Assembly (NCBI GenBank): GCA_013433145.1
Contig: CM024174.1
Coordinates: 7,038,336 to 7,102,335, forward strand
Direction of reading: 5' to 3'
DNA length: 64,000 nt
Source: Ascaris suum
Taxonomy: Eukaryota > Nematoda > Chromadorea > Rhabditida > Ascarididae
Shown: in pieces, positions 35,920 through 47,107 of the stretch
Numbering within the stretch: the stretch's first letter is position 1
How the letters are laid out: every line of letters begins with the position of its first letter
The notes under the pieces: generated by a model
Databases searched by the model: none
What the model saw: the letters and a program-made list of their open reading frames with translations, nothing else
What the model was told of the DNA's origin: nothing
Translations under genes and position numbers: made by a program

Positions 35920-36415
35920 GTAATTTCTCATATTCTCATCGCCTGACCTGGCGGGCAGCTAGCAGAGCCGATTTAATAGGAGATCTGTTTAAGTTTAGGG
36001 GGACGAGAAACGCGTTCACCGATTGGTTTCCGCATATAGACGCATAGCTTGTTTTCTACTCTCGTCCGACATGACTCCTCATTCCATTCATTTAACTTTG
36101 AACCTAACATCTCATTTTTTATTACTCTCAATTCCCCCTCCTGTAATCACCTGAAAGAACCCACCTTACGTCTTTTCTTACCTGTAATTTCACTGAACTA
36201 CTCAACTCTATACCACGTCTTTACTGCCTTCCCACGTCAAAAATGAAGCCTTCTGCGTCTGCCACCAATAATTGCACTGACCCGTGCCGCAAGGATCGTT
36301 AATAGGCGCATTTCTTGTTGTAGGTTGTGTTGTTGGGTTATATCGTCTTAAACCTCCATAATTGCCACGTTCTCTTTTCTTTCTCGTTTATTTTTGTCAT
36401 CAGTGCACTCTCACT

Positions 36416-36839
36416 TCACCAAGAGTGTGCTGTCCGTCTCAAGTGCTGTCGGCTGTAATGGTGGTCGTTGTTACGATGCGCTCGTTTGTTGTCTGCCACT
36501 GTTCGTACGAACATTTCGAGGGGTTTCACTCTCCTTGCGTGCTCCGTCGAGCTAACCAATTCGCGCGTTGTGTTCCTCAGTGCCTCTCGGATGGCATCCC
36601 CTCTAACGAGTAGTGGAATATCAACCGCATCAGGTGGGTGAATCTGCTTATCTTCATCGTAAAATTGATACCCCCTCTTTTAAAGTTTAGTCGACCATCG
36701 CTTCTAGCAACATTTTTAATCTTGTAAACGTTGCATATGTTTTGGATTGCTCTTGGTCTCAAGACAACAAGACTGCCTTTGTCCCTAGGCTTCGAAGACA
36801 AGCGGACTAGAGCGACATTAGGTTTGACGCTGGGTTTGT
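36416..36839 (-). CDS. nested minus-strand gene, two exons visible, unknown
   Basis: Exon 36839-36730 follows CTCATTTGCAG and reads KPSVKPNVALVRLSSKPRD, GSLVVLRPRAIQNICN, phase 1 to 0. After a 53-base intron (donor GTTTAC, acceptor TTTAAAAG), exon 36676-36416 reads RGYQFYDEDKQIHPPDAVDI, PLLVRGDAIREALRNTTREL, then a His/Arg-rich end (RNNDHHYSRQHLRRTAHSW) and TGA. The overlapping + frame (36362-36613) is Cys-rich but lacks structure. A possible first exon lies at 39358-39271: MKFALRQLLSASFLYFAFFF, a signal-peptide-like start ending in phase 1 at GTTTGT. That would make the product secreted, but the join is speculative. Family unknown. Confidence 0.45.
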
Positions 36840-37505
36840 CTGCAAATGAGGCCTAAAATTGAAAATCGACTTTGCTTAAATAACAGTTGCAAAGAGCTAA
36901 CCATGACGTAGCGTGCGATCAGTCAGCGAATTGTTTGTTTCCAGATTTGTTACGATTCCGACTGCCGTGCAAAGTTTCGAATGTTTTCGCAGATTTTACT
37001 CTCAGTGGAATGAATTCCTCATGAAATTCGTTTTCATTTCGATTTGTGCTTCTTCATTTCCATTTGCTGCCTTCATTTGCGACGCATTATTCCATTTTTA
37101 TGCGTTTTGCGAATTCGCATTTCAAAAGCGCTTTACAAGCACATCTTATATATGCTGTGAATGTACGTCTGTCATTCTTTGTCTGTTCGATTTGAATTTC
37201 GAAAGCGCTAAAGCTGAAACTTGAAATTTGAGAAGTATAAGGTGCTTCATGTAATGACTTTTCCAAACAATTTTTCAGCTAATTCATCGAGCTCGAAGTG
37301 CATAAAATTTATGCGAGCAGCTAGACCAGTAAAAATATGACTGCTTTGTTCGCAGATGATTTATAAGATCGGTTGGTCTAATGAAAGGACTCCAAAAACA
37401 TATATCACGCTAACCGCTTCACGATGTTGCTTCGCCTCTTCTTATCTCCATGTGAAAGCTGTTATGTGATGATTTAATGGCTTATGCAAATTTTCCACCT
37501 TTTAT

Positions 37506-37745
37506 TTAGCTATTTATCGGACAGATGGGGGACTGAAGGGGATAGGTTATTTGTGTCTGCAACTCCGACGTAATATTATGGGATTGCTGGATAATTATGA
37601 TCAGGTGAAGTGCTGTGCATAAAATAGTGTCTGTATATACTGCCCACTTGCAACAATGCCACTCCTTAAATGCATTCCGAACATTGTTGTGTGCAAAACC
37701 CTCTTTCACTAATCTGCATCGATCTGCAAGTTTAAGCTTCTTCAA
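37506..37745 (-). other. minus-strand open frame, possible exon
   Basis: After AAACTTGCAG the minus strand reads RCRLVKEGFAHNNVRNAFKE and WHCCKWA before GTATAT. The frame stays open through a hydrophobic segment to 37506. Splice sites are plausible, but no partner exon was found. Confidence 0.25.
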
Positions 37746-38312
37746 GAATAGTTACTGCAACAGATTGACCCATTATGGAGTAATCTGCACGCTTGTTGCT
37801 TATAATTGACTTTCTTCTTATTCCCCATCTCTGAGGCCCTTTAATTCACCTTAAATCGTTGTGCTTTATCTACTATTCTTTCTCGGCGTTTTATGGAATA
37901 AAACGATTCAAATATCGAAGCTGGCAATTCGAAATGAATTTCAAAACGCTTCATTTCACTAATATATGCATCTAAACGATAATAGATTGAAGTGTGAATT
38001 TGTGATTTAAATAAAAGAAATTCCAATGAGCGATGCGTCATGCTGTTTTCTTGTGACCATAACATTTGTGAACTCAAATCACTACTCTTGTAAGCCCTAA
38101 ACAGTCTTTAATGAACCAAAAGTCGGTAAGTTTCTCGAATGCAGTTGGGCGGTTTTCGCCGGCAATAAAATGAGATTTCCAAACAGTGTTCCTTTGCAAT
38201 GAAATTTGGGCAGTAGCAGAACGTTGACGATCGTCAACCAAGTGAGCAAAAAATTTCTGAGTGCTGGTGCTAAAACAGTTGGTTTTTATAAAATTCTGGT
38301 AGCCTTGCCTTT

Positions 38313-38648
38313 ATGACGCATCGTTTTTCCCTTTGTCCCTCTCCAGTATATTTCAAATATTCTAATGAACTGCAGCGTTTTTTTTTTTTTTTGAATGAAG
38401 AATTGTGCAGTATTCTTTTACAGTGTTATCCAGAATATGTGGTAGGCTTAGACTGCATCTGCCCTTCGAGGACCTTAAGCCTCGGCTATAACACCGTTTC
38501 ATTCACGGGCCCCAAAGATATTTGCTCGTTTGGTATGCTCACAAGTGCTATGTCCAGCAAGTGCCCTAGCATGATTTTCGCCTTCAATTTAGCCTTATTA
38601 TGCGATATTTGTTGTGACGACGACAGTGTGAACGTAAAACAGCCATAG
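38313..38648 (+). other. 111-codon Cys-rich open frame
   Basis: ATG 38313 opens a frame running through a T15 tract (38378-38392) into a Cys-rich half (GLDCICPSRTLSLGYN, GPKDICSFG, LLCDICCDDDS). The homopolymer argues against the 5' half being coding; the 3' half might be an exon from an acceptor near 38420. Unidentified. Confidence 0.22.
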
Positions 38649-38905
38649 CTATTAAGTCATTACGTCACACCTCTAACATACGAGAGCTACTAAGGCATAA
38701 CTATTTATTTTAGAGCTGTTAAGCCACAGCTCTGGATGCTAAACCTCCTAGGCTGAGTTCTCCCACAATCCCCGTGAGAACAGTCTTAATTATCACTGTT
38801 GGTTATATCTTCAGCAATCGGGTACACTAAGTGTATATATTGTAGCACATGAAAAGCTTATTATGCGTATATCTATCATCATTCACATCATCCCTGCTAT
38901 ATATT

Positions 38906-38924
38906 CCCCCCCCCCCCACCCCCC
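38906..38924. repeat. poly-C tract
   Basis: C12, one A, then C6. A simple-sequence tract prone to length error; no function inferred. Confidence 0.85.
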
Positions 38925-39772
38925 AGTGCACCTCCAACATCGTTTTCTGCTGAAAACCCGTTCACCTGTTTATTATCGCAGTCATCAAAAAAGTCAAAGA
39001 TGTATTCGTTCCGTTTTTTATAGAATGACTGTAATCTTTTCTATTGTTGAGCACATCGATCATATTCTTTATGGAGGAGAGAGGGCAATGAGGAAGATGA
39101 GTTGATCAAAATTTGTGATCCTCACAAAATTATCGCCTCTAAAGAGCAGCAACAACTTCTTCAAATAGAACGTGCAGGATTGCATCTATGAAATGTGTCT
39201 CGTTATTCCGTTTACCTGAATTGTATATGTGTGGCTCCTCATTTCGCAACGAATGCCAACAAATACAAACGTCTGGAAAATTTTGCTGAAATGCAGAAGA
39301 AAAAAAATGCAAAATAAAGAAAAGATGCTGAAAGAAGCTGACGCAATGCAAATTTCATAATTCCGCCCTTCGCATGAGGCGATGGCAAAAGTGTTCAAAA
39401 ACAATCCGAAGACCCATCAGTGAGAATCTCTTGAAACCAGCAACAATGCTGCTGCAAATAAAAATTAGAATATGTAAGTCCTGGTTGCTTTAAGAAGCCC
39501 ATAACTCCGTGAATCGATCTGAGCATTAATACTTTCATGTGAAAGGTTGTTCACAATGCTTCATTGTCAAGCCTTTTTTGCTTTGTTCGCTGAAGGCATC
39601 AAGAAAACGTACAAGTATGCACAGTTTTGCGAAAACTGGTAAAAAAGGTTTAGGAATCTGATAAAGGCGTTGCTTTCAACAGTTGATATTTTGGCAAAAA
39701 ATAGGAAGAAATGGACATTCGGTACATGCGAATTGATAAAGCATGGCTGCAAAATGATGTGGTGTGAGGTCA

Positions 39773-40060
39773 ATGGCCTACGTCTATCCAGTTTATGCAA
39801 TCTTTCATGAAGCAGTCTGCATTTTCTTGATGGCTATTATCGTCTTGTGCACATTAACAGTCGCAATAAATGAAATACTTCATAGCGAAATGGGATGTGT
39901 GATTTATGAGTTGATATGCAGATGTAGTGTGTGCTTGGCAGCATGGATTGTCCTTTTCGATATGGCCCACATGCTTGAGGCCTATGTGTTATTCCGCTCG
40001 GCGCACTTTTCTCGCGTTCTTTGTATTTTTCTTTCGAGCGGTCTCTTCAAACGTCATTGA
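39773..40060 (+). CDS. small polytopic membrane protein (95 aa)
   Basis: ATG 39773 encodes MAYVYPVYAIFHEAVCIFLM continuing into a first membrane helix (about residues 8-34). A short hydrophilic turn (INEILHSEMG) is followed by a second long hydrophobic region (about 44-77, including CLAAWIVLFDMAHMLEA) and a basic C-terminus (GLFKRH), then TGA. Single exon as seen. Two-helix composition with Cys suggests a real membrane protein, but I do not recognise it. It lies just upstream of the 40321 gene on the same strand and within an EML intron. Confidence 0.35.
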   Translation: MAYVYPVYAIFHEAVCIFLMAIIVLCTLTVAINEILHSEMGCVIYELICRCSVCLAAWIVLFDMAHMLEAYVLFRSAHFSRVLCIFLSSGLFKRH

Positions 40061-40320
40061 CAGTTTGTAATTAATACGGCTCTCCGAGGGTCTTGAACAG
40101 CAATTTGTGCAAAAATTTCCTCTGAAATGCCAAATATCGTTTCCCTTCAATAATGAGGAGACCGTGAAGTTTAACTAAGGTGAGAGAGCAGCAATAATAT
40201 GCGGTAAGTTTGTCAGAGTGCGAGCACGATGATAAAGAACATGGAAAAAGGTGGAAATTCCAGGTTTTATTTTAGCCAGTTGCCATTTTTTACCAGTCAT
40301 TCGGTGGATTGAAAATTTGA

Positions 40321-41529
40321 ATGATATCTGAAGTGATCAAAGTTGACCCCGAAATCTATGTAGGAAGACTTTTTTTGTGGTGTAGCCCCGATGCATTTGA
40401 ACCTGATTTGGAGAGTGGAATCCAGTTGTAAGTGTTTTTCTTAAATTCTCATGTTTTTCCCTCAGTTTCCTATTTTCTTATATCACTGACTTTGTTCACG
40501 AATGTTTTTTAAATGAATCTCGCTTAGAAATAAGTGCTCTCTACAAATTTCGGTACTTGAAAGTAGTAGTAGGTATTTAAATTTCAAGTCCTCTACGGTC
40601 AAACGTTTTATCTGTCTTCGAGCTCTCTAACTGCCCACCGTCACTTCATTAACTCACCTCAGTCCCCTCCTTCATTCTTTCACTACTTGGCTGACCAGTA
40701 GATGTCACACCTCTTTTGTGGCACATAATGGTCCCTGAACTGGTTTCTTGTGAATGGTCGAAATCCGCTGTTTGAAGCCTCGTTCTCACTTTCTATTTGT
40801 GATTGCGTGAATTCGATGCGAACGTTTGTATTATAGAATGTTTATTTGCCGATTCAATCCGAACAATTTTCAGATTAACTTCCGAAACTGCGACTCTTTC
40901 TAGAATCATTTTTACTTCTCTGAATTTCGAAAATTTCACAATTTATCGATTGTAATGCTCCCAACAAGTTGTACTGGTCACCATATGTCCATCCAGGTGT
41001 GGAGTGAAAAAGTCGCCAAAGTCACGGAAAAAGCGATATCGAAAATAACTTGTAAAAGTTAGGTGTAATATATACTACGGGTCGACCTCCTACAACATAT
41101 CTCACACGGATCCACCAGTATCGCGAGGAAATACAGACATTCGAATGTGGCAAATAAGTTTGCCATAATTTTACACCAGCCAATTTTTCATTTTACAGCG
41201 ATGGGGTTGAAGGAAAGCGAATGTTTTATGGATTGCGGAACTTGGTGGAACTAGTCGAAGTATGAGGGAACTATTGTGCTTTTGTTATTTTTTGTCCGTA
41301 GATCGTGAAGCTTGTTGCTGAGGTGAGCGGGTGCAAAAGTGGCTATCGTACTGGCTATTGCGACACGTTTGTTAAGCTGTTTTTTGAGAGGGGAAAGGAA
41401 TTGCGTCTTCCTTGCCATAACAGTTACCCAGGCGTATTACCTGCTACCGAGTATGAAATATTACTTCGGCCGAATGGAATTTCCTGTAAATTAATGAATT
41501 CACTGGAAACATGGGGAACATCCACCTAA
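40321..41529 (+). CDS. nested three-exon gene, unknown 131-aa protein
   Basis: Exon 40321-40427 begins directly after an in-frame stop with ATG: MISEVIKVDPEIYVGR, LFLWCSPDAFEPDLES, ending in phase 2 before GTAAGT. Exon 41199-41259 (acceptor CATTTTACAG) supplies one base to make Phe, then DGVEGKRMFYGLRNLVELVE before GTATGA. After a 42-base intron (acceptor TTTGTCCGTAG) exon 41302-41529 reads IVKLVAEVSGCKSGYRTG, ...FVKLFFERGKELRLPC..., ATEYEILLRPNGISC, and ends TSLE-like sequence then TAA. All phases agree. No signal peptide, no recognised domain. Same strand as, and inside an intron of, EML. Confidence 0.5.
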
Positions 41530-44500
41530 ATAGGGAGATTTTTTTCATGCTTACCCAAAATTTAAAGATTTCGTGACCAGAAATGTTTCTACCATTGGAG
41601 CTAACTCATACTGTCATGCCCTTACATTGGGCACTTCGAGTTGGTAGTGAAAAAAGTTTGTTTATAAGGAGGCGTTCTTTTCAAAAAAAGGTTATGCTGA
41701 CCGAGAGTGAATGCTTTCACGAAATAAGCAAACATTAGTATGTTTGAGTGCCTTACGAATGGCCGTTTTACGCGTTGCTTTATTGCCAACGAATCCCTTT
41801 GGGTGATATTCAATTGCGAATGTTTACATTGCACACTTGTAAACAACCACCGCACTTTTGCATCCCACTTTACTTGTCCTTCGTAGAGCTCTTTATGAGA
41901 CACAGTTCCCTTCGATGCTCATTCACTGCAGCGCTGAAATGGCTCCTTCCACGACGCGGTCAATAAAATAATGAATTTAACGTATGGTGATTCGGTTGGT
42001 TGATGGATGTATTATTTATGATCACCACAATGAGGAATAAACTTTCAGTACTATCGAGTGTGTATTAACAACGAATTTGGCATCTGAGAACTTAACAGTC
42101 ATATATGAAAGCTCGTAGGGGTATCATTTCACTGCTTTCTGAATGTTTGTAAAAGTTGCGTGAATGCTCTTATAAGAACGCATATTGAGCCAGCCTTGCG
42201 GGCTGGAAACGCGACTACACAGCACATGAATAACTGCAGTCATTACTACTACCACTAATTTCTTAAAAAGGCACATGGATTACACAGCTTTGATTTATTA
42301 ATTCCTGTCTGATTCGGAAGGACGTCACTCTAGGGTACACTAATTCAGAAATGAAATAAACATTCATATTACCTTTATTATATTATTGTGCCTCGATGTG
42401 CTCTACATTCTTGCTCAAAATAAAACGCCAAAATTGCAGTACCGTCGAAGTTTTCGAGAGGATTTTTGAAGTGAATGGGAGGAGGGGGTGGAGGGAGGGG
42501 CATATGTTTTCGCAATGCCTAATGTTCAGCGCTTATTTCGAAGACGTTGCATGACGTTTTTTTCTGATGTTAACTCGATTTTTCTTCAGCGGGAACATTC
42601 ATAATGAAATAAATTTATCGAATGTTTCTGCTATTATGCGTCCTTGCAAATTTGCGTGTGCCGAATGCATAATATCTCTATATATCCAACAGCCTGAAAT
42701 TGAAGACCATTGAAAATGGAGTTACAAAAATTTGTTATTTACAAGCTGCACGATAGAATAATTTACTATACCATCCTGTATAGATCCATCAAATCCTAAA
42801 GTATCTGTAGACACTGAAAGGCAATAAAAATTTTTGCATGCAATTTTGCATTAGTTGAATTGCAACAAAATTAATCTTCCTATTCATGGAAAATGTTATT
42901 TCGTTTTTCCGGTTGTGTTGACAATCTATGTGGTAAGTTGATCAAGATATAGGATGCAAGTGCGCATTTAGTCCCACCTACTCACGCCGGCCTTTCCGCT
43001 TTGATTAGTGGTGTGATGCAGTTTCAGAGTCCTCATGCCACAAAATTCAAAGAAAATACGTCATTTTGACCAGTCTTGTTTACTTTTGCGCTCTTTCAAA
43101 CGTGACGCTTCAAAACGTTCATAACGGATATCACTTTGCAACAATTTTCACCACAAATGATCCGCTTGGATATAATCCTCTTGTTCTAATCTCATTCATC
43201 TCATCCTAGTTTCATTCTCGTCTTATCGTTCTTTTCTTTCCTCTTTTCAAAGAAATACGTTGAAAGTCACTATTTATGTGACTTTGACATACTCAGAATT
43301 GTGCTGATCATCACAAATGCGATTGTCAAAAATTTTTGTCTGCTTGTAAAAATGGTAACAATTATTTCTCGCTTTTTACGACTATGGCATTTATTCCGTC
43401 CGAAGAAAATTGCCTCGTGTTGAGTGAAAATTACTTCATGCTATCGGCGTGCCATGTCTAAGACGTTGCTATGGTAATGAACCGAGGTGGATGCTCCTCT
43501 TTTGGCTTGTCCTGCTCCTGAACACCGTTTCTGGTGGTCTTCTTTCTAGTGCATATGTGTCTCAGTGGTCAATTCCTTTGTGAAATTCAGGTTGTTAGTG
43601 GTGGTCGATATGGAAGAGGGGAGGAGGAGGGGGAAGGATTATAAAATAAATGTTAGATGAGCTGTCGGTGCTTATTCACCTTTATTTTGATAAATTGACT
43701 GCAGCGTCGATTTAAAAATTGTGCTGTAAAAATTCTCTGTGAGGAGTTATGGCCAGCTGCGTTGATTGGGAAACGAAGTTGCGATCGACTGTCACAAATA
43801 AGCGACGTTTATTCGATTCTTATTCATCCAACTCTTTTCAGTATTTCTATGCGTTCCAAGATATCTCCGTCATTTTACATTGTAAAACCACGTTTGTTAA
43901 TAGACTTACATTTCGAAACTTCAAAACTTGATTTATTTATTCCTTAATAAATTCTGAAACATTCGCGATCGATATGGCGATATTTTTTAGCTGTTATCTT
44001 GAGAGTCCTTTGAAATGCTTATTAGATCGACGAATTTCAGAAGGTTATATTAGATGCTTAAATTGGTTGAATCGTTTTTCATCGATTGAACTAAATTGTC
44101 GAAAAAATAATATTCAATCAGCAAAATTTGAACATATTTTATCACAGAGTGGTTTGAACATTGTTCGATAATGTAGCCTAGTAATAGATATAGTAACATA
44201 TGAGGTAAGTTTTGTAATAAAGAATAGTAATATGTTAGGAATAGCCAAATTCTAAAATAGTAATGATAGTAGTACCAGTAATATTAATAATGATAATAAT
44301 AGTAATAAGAGTGTAAAATATATGAAAGCAGTAATGGGAGTCATTTTGCGGCATCAACTTGAAATGTAGAGGAGTGACTAAATTTCCTAAGTGCCATTAT
44401 TGAATAAACATGTGTGCACTGAAGTAACTTAGTTGTTGCGTTCGTTGTCACCATTGTTAACTCATTCATTCTGGTCTCACGTCGATAAACTCGGAAATGT

Positions 44501-47031
44501 GTTAAGCGATACATCGACGCGTTAAGTCGATTAGTGACTAATCTAGGCGATCCGCTTTATTTGCTTGTGTCCTATTTCACCATTCAGTTCGTTGAAAGTA
44601 TTTTCGAGATAAGTTCAGTGCATCTTGCAGCGAATTCACTATGATTGAAATGTTTGCTTACATCAAGTATAAAAGAACTTACGCTCCTTATGGTGTGGAA
44701 TAGATTGAAGCTTTTTACGGAAGAACTGTATGATGCTTTCATTGAAAATTGTCTTGATCACATTGAGCAACGAAAAATTATAAGTATACAGAAAGATTGC
44801 ATTTTATCAAATGCAAGTGAAAATATGTTACTTTAACTAGTTCTGAGTATGTGAAAAAATATTGCAACAAATATCCATATAATGCATATTTTTATCATAT
44901 TTTGGGTTGGTGAATTTTAGTATGACCCGAGTAACCAATTTCTCATGCAAAGTTCGAGTCTCGTTACAAGTGCTTCATAATAGATCGATCACATATGACA
45001 GATTCATTATTATTATTCTTTGCTTTTCTATATTTATGCTGATTTTAATGGAATATGGTTGGCTTTTCATTTGTTGTTGGTAGTTAACTATGAGACTGTT
45101 TCTAAGCAATTTATTAATCATTTGCAATGGTTGATGTGGTTTGGAGACATTACACGACATGCAATCGCATGTTCTTATATATAATTGCATAGTGGAGTGC
45201 CAATTATGACTCTTTACGACACATAAAGCTCTCCTCATACAGCCCCAACGTTACTCTAGCCTTCTTCCGCTCCTACCGAATCTCAAATGCTCGATTTTCA
45301 CGTGTTTCGATGCATTTGGTACTTACTCGTCGCTAATCTCCATGCTATTTTATGAAGTTCATATTTTTATGGCACTACTACTGTCATACTTTCCACTGAA
45401 GCGATTGAAAATTGAGAGTTCGATCCAGCTTTAAAAAAGGTGATTTCACAGAATTCTGGCTGGGTTATCACGTTTGTTTCTTTCATAGTCAAGCGAGCGA
45501 CATGGTGAAGAGGTAAGCGAAAGATTTTAGAATATCTTCTCGAAGTAGACAAAAACTTGCTTGATTCATTGACTCAGTCACAGGTGCAGAACACAGTCAG
45601 ACTTACGACTAGAAAACATTAATGGATAACCATCTTCCAATCTGACTCTGTCAAATTCACCTTATTTATTTTTATAAACCGACTTGGTTCGTATTTACTG
45701 ATTTGTACAAAAACGCCTGCCAGCGCTGTCTGAGCATTTAAATATTTGCTATTTTGCAGGCGCTTGTTGTTCAATGGCTTGGATCCTTTACTTCCCATTA
45801 GAGCTCTCCTTTGTTGTTGAGATCTTTGCATCTTTTTTTGCATCCATCTTCAACGATGGAACGATTGCGTAGAAAGGTTTCCTTGATCACTCACTCGTCA
45901 CTTCCATCATCTGTCAGCATTCGTTTGTCATTAACTAACTGCTCTTGCGAAGAGTTGTGTCCACATGAAAGTGCTGTATTGGAGGCGAAATAACAAGCTG
46001 ACAGCATTTACGGAAAATTGTTTTTTCAATAAGAATTGCTCCGAGTGGGAAGTAATTCCTACTTAGGCCTTGGCTTTTAAATTGTTCGTGAAAGCACCTT
46101 TCCGGTAGTCATAAAAACGTTGTCCTCATCCGTTTTGTGTTACTTTCTATTGGCCTCAAGAACAGCCGTGAGCGTGTTTCGAAGGGTTTCCAGCAAGAAG
46201 TGAAAGATATCGAAAGGAGAGCAAAAATAGGAATGTTCAACCGAATACAACACGAACTTTCCACATTTCAACGTATATGCGGATCTTAAGCTAAAAGCAA
46301 TGATATAGAATTCGGTTAAATATTTTGCCTTGGAATGGTCCCATCGGAACTGCCTTCGGAATTTTATCAACCACTGTTTAGAAGGATATTCGCATTTGAA
46401 ACCAAAGCAGAATGTTGCTCGCCACTGTTGCAATCCTCACTGTCCCAAAATCTCATTTCGCAAATGAGTGTCCATGACCATGGTACCACCGAGTAGCAGC
46501 AGATATTCAGAGTTGGATGCAATTTTTTGGCAGTTTACAGCTGCATAATTTGTGCTCGCAATCTTTGTGTTATTCGATCGATAATATTCACTAAACTGCC
46601 TATCTGTTTGTTTCCAGCAATAACACAGTAACACATAGGCGTTTTCAGAAATCGTCGCTTACAGCTGTGCTAGCAGTGCTTTGCGTTCATCAATTCATTT
46701 GTCGCTTTTTTTGTGAACACCAGTTTCCTTCCGGTGTGCAAAAATTTGGAATTTTAATTCAAACAGCAACTGCACCGTTCGGTTCATCCTATAAACTTGC
46801 GTTCACTGAAGGCTTCAGGCCAACAATCACCGATTTGCTGAGGGCTGAATAGTTGTGCAACGACATCGCTGAGGCCAGGACACCGAGAGAGACCACTCTT
46901 CAGTTTCTGGGCGAACGTTGCGAAATATGCAACGTCGTTGCCATTAATTGAGTCAAATTATTGCGAAAGTTGCAACTTTGTTACCGAGTGAATATCTGTT
47001 TCGGTGGAGGGTCGAGTTATCGACGAATGCT
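41530..47031. other. EML intronic sequence with weak candidates
   Basis: 41748-41966 (+) is open to a TAA overlapping AATAAA-like sequence (CAATAAAATAAT), while its minus strand also reads well (HKELYEGQVKWDAKVRW). 43974-44171 (+, MAIFFSCYLESPLKCLL) and 44645-44836 (+, KELTLLMVWNRLKLF) are AT-rich helical frames without splice support. The rest is AT-rich with no further signal. Confidence 0.4.
44250..44315. repeat. degenerate AAT/AGT trinucleotide tract
   Basis: Runs of AGTAAT, AATAATGAT and AATAATAGT make a purine/T microsatellite-like stretch. No coding potential. Confidence 0.7.
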
Positions 47032-47107
47032 ATGAACGGTGCGGACAGAAATTGCGAAGGGCCGGTTCCAATGAGCCTTATTCAGGAGCATCACATCGCC
47101 TCTTGGA
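47032..47107 (+). CDS. EML: EML gene, candidate alternative first exon C
   Basis: ATG 47032 encodes MNGADRNCEGPVPMSLIQEH then HIASW and meets GTAAGA in phase 1, joining the 51098 exon as Asn-Glu-Met-Leu. The frame is open upstream to TAA at about 46945 with no earlier ATG, so the start is clear if this exon is used. Codons are balanced. It is the nearest candidate to the coiled-coil exon (4.0-kb intron), so a separate downstream promoter is plausible. Confidence 0.5.

Noticed and set aside
44945..44970. GTTCGAGTCTCG, another tRNA T-arm-like sequence
   Set aside because: Flanks do not pair into a cloverleaf.
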